Below are positions 1 to 6,595 of a stretch of DNA of 14,574 nt, one piece after another. The notes below the pieces were generated by a model. The model saw nothing but the letters and a program-made list of their open reading frames with translations. It was not told the DNA's origin and did not search any database. Both the position numbers and the translations under genes were made by a program. The stretch comes from Sulfurimonas sp. (lineage in GTDB: Bacteria > Campylobacterota > Campylobacteria > Campylobacterales > Sulfurimonadaceae): the NCBI GenBank assembly GCA_027063295.1, contig JAMORZ010000052.1, positions 1-14,574 of the forward strand, given 5' to 3'. Numbering within the stretch: the stretch's first letter is position 1; every line of letters begins with the position of its first letter.

Positions 1-2372
1 CATTTGATACAGATGGTGATGGTGTAAAAGCATTTGTTGGGGCACTTAATGGCTATCGTATAGATGTTGATCCTGATGCAAATACAGATATTTATTGGTT
101 GAAACCAGATTCAGATATGAAATTTTTCTTGGGTGATGGTGATAGATGTATCTATACACCAAACAGTTATGTAACATCAGAAGATAGAGAGTTTGAGGAA
201 GATGAAGAGGATGCTGCAGATATCAATGTAACAGTTGATTACTTTACAACAGGAACGCGTGAAGCACTCTGTCGAAATGATGTGGAGCTAAAGCTTGATT
301 GGGAACTTGTAGAAGATACAGCACAAGAGGGTACTGACTATGATGCAAATGAATATAGTGGTGAATTGGTTTTTGAAAAGCAGTGTGCTGATTGTTCTGA
401 TGAAGATTGTCAACCACCAAAATCAAAACTTATTGATTTTAATGTAAAATGGGATTCTTATGCTGAACCAGATGAAAACTTAAGCTTAACTTTGTCAAAT
501 CCTGTAAATCTTTTTATTGAAGATGGTGATGAGATTAAATACGAACTTATTATTCATGATGTTTTTCATATAGCAATAGCAAGTACAATGGGGCTCTTTG
601 ATGCTTATGATATCTTTAGAGGGGATACAAACGATGATGGCAAAGTAACTTCAGATGAAGATAGAAATATTTCTACAAAGATTGCGGGAAAGGATTTTAG
701 TGTAACACTTGGGAGTTTCGATGATGACAATGAAACATTAGTTACAACTGATGAGGAGGTCACTGTAACATATCGTGCTGTAAGTTGTCCTTCTGCAGAT
801 ACAACAGAAGGGAGTGATTGTACTGCTGTAAGTGATGCTGCATGGTTCTTTTCCAATGAATCAGAAGAGAAAGAAGCAAGTTTTAATGTCGATGATGCAT
901 ACAAATATGTTGCTATAAGATTTAAAGCATGTACCAAAAAAGAAGATGATGGTGAGATTAAAATTTATTCTTATCCTTCATGTGTAGATAATGGTGCAGA
1001 TTGTCAAGATGATGAAGGGAATGAACAAAGATGTTATAGATATATCTTGAGTGGTGATAAGTTTGCAGTACGACCTGAGAAGTTTACACTAACTATTAAT
1101 GAAACAGAGCTTTTAAAAGCTGCAAAAGATATCAACGTAACGATAGATTCTGATGAAGACAACTATGTACTTGAAGATGCTGATCAAAACCTTACACTTA
1201 GTTTTCAGGGGTATAACAAAGATGATGAAGAGGTGACCCTTGAAGGTGAACTTAGCTTTGTAGATAGTTTTGATATCAACAAAAGTGGCGATAGCACTAT
1301 GAAGTTTACAGATGTTGGTAAAATTGAGATAAAAGTTGTGGATGAACATTTTGCTGATGTAGATGAGGATGATACTGATGAAGCTGGAAGGTTTATCGTT
1401 GGGGAGATAAATGCAACTTTTGTTCCTTATACTTTTGTACTCAGTGGTATAGATATCAAAAATCAGTTCGATGATTGGACATATTTTGCAAATGAGATCA
1501 ACACAACATCAACTGCAATCAAACTACAAATCACTGCACAAAATAAAGATGGAGCAACTACTCTAAACTTTAAAGATGATCTGTGGGAAAACAATATGAA
1601 TGTAACATTCTCTTTGGTTTTACCTGCTGGCATAGATGATGTTGAGAAAAATGAGATCGATAATACAGATCTGGCATTTAGCGATGGTGTAGCAACTCTT
1701 GATTATAACAACAGTGTATTGGCATATAATTTTGAGAGAGAAAATGATACAGCAAAAAACCCACTGCTTGTAGAAAACATGGATATGAATGCTTCATCTG
1801 ATTACACTATCGATGGAACATCAGAAAATGTAAGTGGTGTTGCTTCAAAATCTATACGTTCTATCTTCCTGTACGCAAAAGCACATGGAACAAGAACGAG
1901 AGTCGCTGGACATGAATCAGATGTGTATGCATGGGTTGAGAGTTATTGTTCAGGGACTGATGATAAAGGGATAAACTGTGATAAATCTCTTCTTCCTGAT
2001 GGTACAGGTTCAAAATATAGCGATGATCCACGTTGGTTTGTAAATACACACCATAAAGGGGAAAATGGTACTATCAACTCTGCAGAGGAGCATCGTAAAA
2101 CAAATGTAGATGTTACAAGTATTGATGATGAAGATCCAAATGTAAAACTCCATCTAAAACTAAACTCAAGTATCAACCTAACATATAAAGCAACTTTAGA
2201 TATCTACCCAGATAAATGGTTGATCTACAACAAGTATGATAGTTCAAAAGAGTATAATGACTTTAATGTTGAGTTTTTTGAAGAAGGCTCAGGATGGGCA
2301 GGTGCTCATGAAACAGATGTAAAAACAAATAAAAATAGTTCCAATGTCACATCTGAGAGAATTTTTTGGTAA
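1..2372 (+). CDS. Large acidic surface protein, Calx-beta / MshQ-like (5' end outside window)
   Basis: The frame is open from base 3 with no stop upstream, so the gene begins before the window; about 790 C-terminal residues are visible. Asp, Glu and Asn are very abundant. A Calx-beta-like domain lies at about 180-560, with the hallmarks EGTDYD (327-344), GELVF and AEPDENLSLTLSNP (462-503). It carries a small Cys-rich insertion (CADCSDEDC, about 390-420). A full EF-hand/dockerin-type calcium loop, DTNDDGKVTSDE, lies at 624-659, and another DTDGDG run sits at the window edge. The stretch at about 1310-1440 (DVGKIEIKV ... GRFIVGEINATFVPYTF) resembles the DUF6701 part of MSHA-type MshQ proteins. 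The C-terminus reads SERIFW. Scattered Cys residues could form disulfides. Inferred role: calcium-stabilised, exported adhesin or pilus-associated protein. Calx-beta is fairly sure; the MshQ link is tentative. The stop overlaps the next start by one base. Confidence 0.72.
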   Translation, partial: FDTDGDGVKAFVGALNGYRIDVDPDANTDIYWLKPDSDMKFFLGDGDRCIYTPNSYVTSEDREFEEDEEDAADINVTVDYFTTGTREALCRNDVELKLDWELVEDTAQEGTDYDANEYSGELVFEKQCADCSDEDCQPPKSKLIDFNVKWDSYAEPDENLSLTLSNPVNLFIEDGDEIKYELIIHDVFHIAIASTMGLFDAYDIFRGDTNDDGKVTSDEDRNISTKIAGKDFSVTLGSFDDDNETLVTTDEEVTVTYRAVSCPSADTTEGSDCTAVSDAAWFFSNESEEKEASFNVDDAYKYVAIRFKACTKKEDDGEIKIYSYPSCVDNGADCQDDEGNEQRCYRYILSGDKFAVRPEKFTLTINETELLKAAKDINVTIDSDEDNYVLEDADQNLTLSFQGYNKDDEEVTLEGELSFVDSFDINKSGDSTMKFTDVGKIEIKVVDEHFADVDEDDTDEAGRFIVGEINATFVPYTFVLSGIDIKNQFDDWTYFANEINTTSTAIKLQITAQNKDGATTLNFKDDLWENNMNVTFSLVLPAGIDDVEKNEIDNTDLAFSDGVATLDYNNSVLAYNFERENDTAKNPLLVENMDMNASSDYTIDGTSENVSGVASKSIRSIFLYAKAHGTRTRVAGHESDVYAWVESYCSGTDDKGINCDKSLLPDGTGSKYSDDPRWFVNTHHKGENGTINSAEEHRKTNVDVTSIDDEDPNVKLHLKLNSSINLTYKATLDIYPDKWLIYNKYDSSKEYNDFNVEFFEEGSGWAGAHETDVKTNKNSSNVTSERIFW

Positions 2373-2836
2373 TGAGAGAAGGTGGGATTGTTTTAAAAAG
2401 TGTACTCTTCTTTGTTGGGGTGTTGATTGTAATACAGTTTATACCCCTTAAAAAAACAAATCCTCCTGTTGATGCTTCTTTAGCACTTCAGACAGATGAG
2501 AAAGTGCAAAAGATTTTAAAAAAAAGCTGTTATGATTGCCACTCCAATGAAACAAACTGGTCTTTATATGCTAATATCGCTCCTTTTTCTTTTGGTGTTG
2601 TTTCTCATGTAGAGGATGGCAGAGCTGCGTTTAATTTTTCTAAGTATAAAAATATAGATAAAGAGACAAAAATTGCAAGGTTAAAAAGAGCTATCAAAAC
2701 AGTGAAGTTAGGTATGATGCCTCTCTCAAGTTACTTGATGTTTCATAAAGATGCTGAACTAACAAAAGAGGAAAAAGAAATTTTGATAGATTGGTTTGTA
2801 AAAGAGTTGAAAAAACTTGGAGTTAAGAGAGTTTAG
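2372..2836 (+). CDS. Membrane-anchored haem-binding domain protein (CxxCH)
   Basis: This 154-residue protein has an N-terminal hydrophobic segment (residues 8-25), which is probably an uncleaved anchor or signal, followed by a periplasmic domain. The haem c attachment motif is C53-Y-D-C56-H57. The motif MMPLSSYLMFHKDAELT (115-131) is the second signature of the small haem-binding domain family (Pfam Haem_bd), and a Met there could be the distal ligand. It is likely to be a single-haem periplasmic electron carrier or haem sensor; the partner is unknown. I chose ATG at 2372, which overlaps the previous stop (TAATG). A TTG two codons upstream (2366) is possible but has no better ribosome site. 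The 3' end overlaps the convergent small gene by 4 bases. Confidence 0.82.
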   Translation: MREGGIVLKSVLFFVGVLIVIQFIPLKKTNPPVDASLALQTDEKVQKILKKSCYDCHSNETNWSLYANIAPFSFGVVSHVEDGRAAFNFSKYKNIDKETKIARLKRAIKTVKLGMMPLSSYLMFHKDAELTKEEKEILIDWFVKELKKLGVKRV

Positions 2837-3090
2837 ATCTCATCATTACTCCAAGCTTCTATCGCCTCTGCAAGACTCTCAAAGCCATCCATTTTTCCAA
2901 TGATAAATACTTCATCAAAGATATAACAAGTTACTCTTGTGTTTGGTTCAAGCAAAAAAACTGCATACTCACCAGGATCTTTTGCATTAACTGAGAGTAC
3001 TCTCATACCATCTACCACATCTCCAACCTTTACGATTGTATCGTACTCAACATTTGTTAGTTTTTTTCCATCGCTGTAGTAAATCGCCAT
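2833..3090 (-). CDS. Conserved-looking small protein of unknown function (85 aa)
   Basis: I do not recognise this family. It is an 85-residue soluble protein with no signal peptide or membrane segment. It alternates short predicted beta strands (IVKVGDVVDGMRVLSV, YAVFLLEP, RVTCYIFDEVFIIG) and ends in an acidic helix (ESLAEAIEAWSNDEI). The pattern suggests a small beta-barrel or sandwich plus a C-terminal helix. It is judged real because it has a good ribosome site (AAGAGATG just before ATG at 3090), its own promoter-like sequence, and fills the space between its neighbours without displacing a better frame. It is convergent with the haem-binding gene (4-base overlap) and divergent from the phosphatase gene. 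Confidence 0.65.
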   Translation of the reverse strand: MAIYYSDGKKLTNVEYDTIVKVGDVVDGMRVLSVNAKDPGEYAVFLLEPNTRVTCYIFDEVFIIGKMDGFESLAEAIEAWSNDEI

Positions 3091-3104
3091 ATCATCTCTT
3101 TTTT

Positions 3105-3119
3105 AGTATAATTCTAGCA
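3105..3119. promoter_or_regulatory. Overlapping divergent -10 elements
   Basis: On the plus strand, TATAAT at 3107-3112 follows TTTTTTAG, the usual T-rich form of a Campylobacterota sigma-70 -10 box, and would start the phosphatase operon 24 bases before its ATG. On the minus strand, TGCTAGAAT (3119 down to 3111) is an extended -10 (TGn-TAGAAT) that would serve the 85-residue gene. The two boxes overlap by two bases, so the two promoters probably cannot be bound at once. This rests on sequence match only. Confidence 0.55.
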
Positions 3120-3135
3120 AAAAAAGGCAACATTG

Positions 3136-3573
3136 ATGCAATCTGTTTTATTTGTGTGTTTGGGAAATATCTGTAGAAGCCCTTTGGCTGATGGGATTGC
3201 AAGGGAGTTTGTCAAAAAGTACGATCTTGATGTGGTTGTGGACTCAGCTGGAACAGGGGATTGGCACATAGGTGAGATGCCTTGTGCAAACTCCATAAAG
3301 GTTGCAAAACTACACAATATTGATATTTCAATGTTAAGGGCAAGACAGGTAAAAAAAGAAGATTTTACAAAGTTTGAGCTAATTGTTGCACTTGATAGTT
3401 CAAATTACAATGATCTAAAAAAGATGGGAGCTACAAACTTGGTCAAACTTGGAGATTATGGGTATGATGGGGCTGATGTGCCTGATCCTTACTTTTTTAA
3501 AGGGTTTAATGGGTTTGAGAAAGTGTATGAGATGATAGATGTTTGTGTTCGTAACCTTTTTGATGTAGAATAA
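3136..3573 (+). CDS. Low-molecular-weight protein tyrosine phosphatase
   Basis: A 145-residue cytoplasmic protein of normal family length. The catalytic P-loop is C8-L-G-N-I-C13-R14-S15 (CX5RS), with nucleophile Cys8 and phosphate-binding Arg14. The SAGTGDWHIG block (37-46) follows as expected, and the general acid loop is D117-P-Y (DPYF). The family removes phosphate from protein tyrosine or arginine residues, and in many bacteria it controls polysaccharide export kinases; no such kinase is in this window. Related arsenate reductases share the fold, but the DPYF loop favours a phosphatase. The start is ATG 3136, with AAAAAGG at 3121-3127 as ribosome site; an in-frame TTG directly before it is less likely. 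It is the first gene of a four-gene operon, 20 bases before cysK. Confidence 0.9.
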   Translation: MQSVLFVCLGNICRSPLADGIAREFVKKYDLDVVVDSAGTGDWHIGEMPCANSIKVAKLHNIDISMLRARQVKKEDFTKFELIVALDSSNYNDLKKMGATNLVKLGDYGYDGADVPDPYFFKGFNGFEKVYEMIDVCVRNLFDVE

Positions 3574-3593
3574 GCCAAAGGAATATAAGAGAT

Positions 3594-4517
3594 ATGAATA
3601 TAGCTAACAATATAACAGAACTAATAGGTAACACACCTCTTGTAAAGATTAACTATGCTTCAGAGCAAACAGGAGCAACCATACTTGGAAAGTGTGAGTT
3701 TTTAAACCCAACAAGCTCAGTCAAAGACCGTATAGGGTTTAACATGATACATCAAGCTCAAAAAGATGGAGTAATCAATCAAGACACAACCATCATAGAG
3801 CCAACAAGTGGTAATACAGGGATAGCACTTGCAGCCAATTGTGCGGCACAGGGTTTAAAGCTGATTTTGACAATGCCAGATTCTATGAGTATAGAGCGAA
3901 GAAAGATACTTCAAGCACTTGGTGCACAGCTTGTTTTAACGCCTGCTGCAAAAGGGATGCAAGGAAGTATAGATAAAGCAAAAGAGTTGGAAAAAAGTAT
4001 GGATAATACTCTAATACTCCAACAGTTCGTAAACGCAGCAAATCCACAGATACACAAAGAAACAACTGCAAAAGAGATACTCAGAGATACAGATGGCAAA
4101 GTTGATGCGTTTGTCGCAGCAGTAGGAACAGGTGGAACGCTCACAGGAACTGCAACAGCACTCAAAGAGTCTTTGAGTGAGATTGCTGTTTTTGCAGTAG
4201 AGCCCAAAGAGAGTGCAGTACTCTCAGGTAAAAGTGGTGCACCACACAAGATACAGGGAATTGGTGCTGGATTTATCCCTGATGTGCTCGATACTACACT
4301 CTATGGCGAAGTGGTGCAGGTTAGAAGTGAAGATGCCATCAGCACTGCAAAAGATCTTGCAAAAAAAGAGGGTTTACTTGTTGGGATCTCATCAGGGGCA
4401 AATGTGTATGCTGCGATGCAAGTAGCTTCTCGCAAAGAGTTTCAGGGAAAAATGATTGTAACTATTCTTTGTGATACAGCAGAGCGATACCTCTCGACGG
4501 ATCTTTTTAGTGAATGA
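3594..4517 (+). CDS. cysK: Cysteine synthase (O-acetylserine sulfhydrylase)
   Basis: The 307-residue PLP enzyme joins O-acetylserine and sulfide to give cysteine and acetate. The PLP lysine is K44 in NPTSSVKDR. The substrate loop TSGNTG is at 71-76, the phosphate-binding GTGGT at 178-182, and GISSGAN (264-270) holds the Ser that meets the pyridine nitrogen. The C-terminal ERYLSTDLF is typical of CysK/CysM. Length and motifs are complete. Cystathionine beta-synthase or CysM-type substrate preference cannot be excluded from sequence alone. The serine acetyltransferase partner (cysE) is not in the window. An AGGA site precedes the ATG. The 3' end overlaps the next gene by 8 bases, suggesting coupled translation. 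Confidence 0.95.
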   Translation: MNIANNITELIGNTPLVKINYASEQTGATILGKCEFLNPTSSVKDRIGFNMIHQAQKDGVINQDTTIIEPTSGNTGIALAANCAAQGLKLILTMPDSMSIERRKILQALGAQLVLTPAAKGMQGSIDKAKELEKSMDNTLILQQFVNAANPQIHKETTAKEILRDTDGKVDAFVAAVGTGGTLTGTATALKESLSEIAVFAVEPKESAVLSGKSGAPHKIQGIGAGFIPDVLDTTLYGEVVQVRSEDAISTAKDLAKKEGLLVGISSGANVYAAMQVASRKEFQGKMIVTILCDTAERYLSTDLFSE

Positions 4518-5115
4518 AACTTTTTTTGAGACCGTAAAGATTGTAGATAAAAAAATCTACAATCTCTCTTATCATCAAAAACGTCTTGATGGGGTGTTTG
4601 AGAGTTTTTCATCAAAAAATATTATCGATTTATCAACTATTATAAAACCAACACAAGATGGTTTGTTGCGTTGTAAGGTTATTTACTCTTTAGATGGAGA
4701 TTACTCAGTAGAATATTTTCCTTACAAGAAAAGAAATATTCAAAAATTATTTTTTGTAGATGATGAGAGTATTGAGTATAAGTTCAAATCAACTGCTAGA
4801 GAAAAACTTGATGCACTGTATGCAAAAAGGGGTGAGTGTGATGATGTACTCATCTGTAAAAACAACCTTCTAACAGATACAACCATAGCAAATATTGCAC
4901 TTTATGATGGTGCAAAGTGGTGGACACCAAAACATCCACTTCTTCAAGGAACAACAAGAGCAAGACTCCTTGAGCAGAAGAAGATTTTTGAAAAAAATAT
5001 AGAAGTAGATAGAGTATTTGAATATAAAAAGATAGCAATGATGAATGCTATGGTAGATTTTGATATAATACCGCAAGAAAATATAAGGAATATCATTGTT
5101 AGAAAATGTGATTGA
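4510..5115 (+). CDS. Class-IV aminotransferase family protein (aminodeoxychorismate lyase-like)
   Basis: A 201-residue fold-type IV PLP protein. The N-terminus NETFFETVKI ... YHQKRLD is typical of the short PabC-like branch. The expected PLP lysine lies in EYKFKST (K91 most likely, K93 next). ICKNNLLTDTTIANIAL (115-131), WWTPKHPLLQGTTRARLLE and KKIAMMNAMVDF are the conserved cofactor and active-site blocks. The likely reaction is 4-amino-4-deoxychorismate to p-aminobenzoate plus pyruvate for folate, but D-amino-acid or branched-chain transaminase activity is possible. The start is taken as GTG 4510 because homology begins at NETFFET, although the frame is open from 4471. It overlaps cysK by 8 bases and the next gene by 20 bases. 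Confidence 0.82.
   Translation: MNETFFETVKIVDKKIYNLSYHQKRLDGVFESFSSKNIIDLSTIIKPTQDGLLRCKVIYSLDGDYSVEYFPYKKRNIQKLFFVDDESIEYKFKSTAREKLDALYAKRGECDDVLICKNNLLTDTTIANIALYDGAKWWTPKHPLLQGTTRARLLEQKKIFEKNIEVDRVFEYKKIAMMNAMVDFDIIPQENIRNIIVRKCD
5085..5098 (+). promoter_or_regulatory. Ribosome site that fixes a TTG start
   Basis: AAGGA at 5085-5089 stands 6 bases before TTG 5096, inside the end of the aminotransferase gene. The next in-frame candidate, GTG 5108, is 18 bases from this site, so TTG is the better start. Confidence 0.65.
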
Positions 5116-5554
5116 GGATAGAGATTTTGCATTATTTATGCAAAAAAGTATACAGGAGTTGATTGTTCTTTTTTTTGAGAAAGAACAAAATTTCGGTATT
5201 TTGTGTAAGATTGAAGATGTGAGCTTTGAACCAGAATTGCCACCAAGTATCGTTGAAGAGTTTAGGGCTTTGACACTTTTTTTCCTTGCTGGTTATACAT
5301 TTGAGACAGCAAGAATTGAAGATGATATATTGATCTTTGAAGCAGGGTTTGGAAGTGAAAACATAGGAAGTGTTGTTAGTGTACCACTTTTGAGTATTAT
5401 GCAGGTTATAGTAGATGAGACACCTGTCTTTATCAACCTTTCGACTTACAAAGAAGATCTAAGGGTAAAACCACAAGAGATAGATGAAAGTGGTGTAAAG
5501 ACATCGATGGCATCATTTTTATCAAACCCTGAAAACTCAAAGTTTTTAAAATAA
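5096..5554 (+). CDS. Unassigned 152-aa protein, possible divergent SspB-like ClpXP adaptor
   Basis: There is no certain family. It is soluble: an N-terminal helix (residues 9-30), then a beta-rich core, then a polar tail. The order of core elements (ILCKIEDVSFEPELPPSI, EEFRALTLFFLAGYTFETARIEDD, FEAGFGSENIGSVVSVPLLSIMQVIVD, TPVFINL) parallels SspB, where a strand with F.A.FGG is followed by V.VP...I..I and then a final F-strand. The tail (about 123-152) looks disordered and ends in SKFLK, reminiscent of the short hydrophobic-plus-Lys ClpX-binding end of SspB. SspB delivers ssrA-tagged proteins to ClpXP, and smpB lies 5 kb away. This is pattern comparison by eye, not a proven match. It is the last gene of its operon, overlaps the gene before it by 20 bases, and ends just before a hairpin. 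Confidence 0.7.
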   Translation: MLENVIEDRDFALFMQKSIQELIVLFFEKEQNFGILCKIEDVSFEPELPPSIVEEFRALTLFFLAGYTFETARIEDDILIFEAGFGSENIGSVVSVPLLSIMQVIVDETPVFINLSTYKEDLRVKPQEIDESGVKTSMASFLSNPENSKFLK

Positions 5555-5558
5555 TTCT

Positions 5559-5591
5559 CTACTCTCTTTAGATTTTATGTAAAGAGAGTAG
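5559..5591. terminator. Convergent hairpin between the operon and the LysR gene
   Basis: A perfect 12-base inverted repeat: CTACTCTCTTTA (5559-5570), a 9-base loop, then TAAAGAGAGTAG (5580-5591). It starts 5 bases after the stop of the plus-strand operon and contains the stop of the minus-strand regulator gene. On the minus strand it is followed by an A/U-rich tail (AGAATTATTTT); on the plus strand no U tract follows, so it may end transcription better for the regulator. Confidence 0.55.
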
Positions 5592-6470
5592 GTAGTTAAC
5601 TACATTATCTACAAAAGCATCATGTTTACGCTCTTTAGAGTAGGCGATGTAAAATTTTCTCATAATTTTATGATTTTTTAAACGTGCTTCATAAAGCATA
5701 CCATTGTCTATCTCATTTTGGATTACATGACGGGACATGATGGAGACAAGCGGACGTTCAGAGTTTTTATCTGCATGAAGGATAGACTCCTTGATGGCAG
5801 TTGGAGACGCTAAGACACCAAGAACATTGAAGTTGTTACATTGTACACCAATCTCTTCAAAAACCTCTGCAGTTAAACGTCTAGTATGGGACTCTTCGTT
5901 ACGACATATCCAGTCAAATTGCATCAAGTCATCTGCAGAGAGATGCTTTTTGATTGGTTGGTTAGAAAAGAGTACAAGTTCATCCTCCACCCATTCTCTG
6001 TAGATGATACCATCTTCAAATACTGGTGACTCGATCAGTGCAACATCAATTTTTTTGTCAATAAGTTGATCTATAACATTACTTGAGAGATCAACATTCA
6101 TAAAGACTTCATTACCAATACGCTTTTTAATCTCACCAAGGTAATTAGGGAGTATATAGTTACCAATAGCAAATGAAGACCCCATTACAAATGTAAACTC
6201 TTTATTGATGATTTTTAAGAGTTCTTTTTCAGAGTTTGTTATAGCTTTTTCTAAACGCAATGCGATACGATAAAGATCTTCCCCCTCTTTAGTTAGTAAA
6301 ATACCATTCTTCTTACGTTCAACTATTTTTGTATCTAAATAATCCTCGATAAATTTGATCTGTTGTGTAACAGCAGGCTGTGAAATCCCTAATTTAGCAG
6401 AAGCTTTAGAGAAACTTTTCTCCTTAATAACCATCAAAAATGTCTGGAGTTTAGCAAAATCTTTTAACAT
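5568..6470 (-). CDS. LysR-family transcriptional regulator
   Basis: A 300-residue regulator of standard length. The N-terminal winged helix-turn-helix (residues 5-65) includes SFSKASAKLGISQPAVTQQI with the recognition helix around 30-40, then a linker helix (about 66-90). The effector-binding domain (about 92-295) contains the usual strands (FVMGSSFAIGNYILP, VALIESPVF, ELVLFSN). The ligand and targets are not readable from sequence. The start is ATG 6470 with AGGAA 8 bases upstream. It is divergent from uvrD, and a T-N11-A dyad covers its own -10 box, which fits autoregulation. The gene end is in the shared hairpin. Confidence 0.92.
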   Translation of the reverse strand: MLKDFAKLQTFLMVIKEKSFSKASAKLGISQPAVTQQIKFIEDYLDTKIVERKKNGILLTKEGEDLYRIALRLEKAITNSEKELLKIINKEFTFVMGSSFAIGNYILPNYLGEIKKRIGNEVFMNVDLSSNVIDQLIDKKIDVALIESPVFEDGIIYREWVEDELVLFSNQPIKKHLSADDLMQFDWICRNEESHTRRLTAEVFEEIGVQCNNFNVLGVLASPTAIKESILHADKNSERPLVSIMSRHVIQNEIDNGMLYEARLKNHKIMRKFYIAYSKERKHDAFVDNVVNYLLSLHKI

Positions 6471-6501
6471 AATAATTCCTATAAGTACAAGTGATAATAA
6501 A

Positions 6502-6516
6502 ATTATAACTCATAAT
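6502..6516. promoter_or_regulatory. Candidate LysR operator overlapping the regulator's -10 box
   Basis: ATTAT-AACTC-ATAAT is a 5+5+5 interrupted dyad that fits the LysR-type T-N11-A rule (T6503, A6515). On the minus strand, TATAAT at 6507-6502 would be the regulator's -10, about 32 bases before its ATG. In such AT-rich DNA this dyad could occur by chance. Confidence 0.4.
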
Positions 6517-6552
6517 TATAATAATTGCAATGGTTTTATAATAATTTATCTC

Positions 6553-6566
6553 AATTTAGGTATAAT
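6553..6566 (+). promoter_or_regulatory. Promoter -10 region for the uvrD operon
   Basis: TATAAT at 6561-6566 is preceded by AATTTAGG, a T-rich lead-in like that at 3101-3106. It stands 30 bases before the uvrD ATG in the divergent LysR-uvrD spacer and is the best promoter for the long gene chain that follows. No clear -35 box is visible. Confidence 0.55.
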
Positions 6567-6595
6567 ATATCTATTCTATACAAGTAGTGGAAAAG

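Noticed and set aside
605..937. Minus-strand open frames under the large surface protein, and similar ones across the window
   Set aside because: They have low-complexity or unlikely composition, lack ribosome sites, and lie opposite genes with clear homology; they result from repetitive Asp/Glu codons on the other strand.
3133..3135. TTG as the start of the tyrosine phosphatase gene
   Set aside because: The ATG directly after it has better spacing from AAAAAGG and matches the normal N-terminus, which places the CX5R loop at residue 8.
2833..3573. 85-residue protein and neighbouring phosphatase as a toxin-antitoxin-like pair
   Set aside because: They are divergent rather than co-transcribed, and neither has toxin or antitoxin features.
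6587..6589. GTG as the start of uvrD
   Set aside because: No ribosome site lies before it; MDKIFERLND from ATG 6596 matches the usual helicase start.
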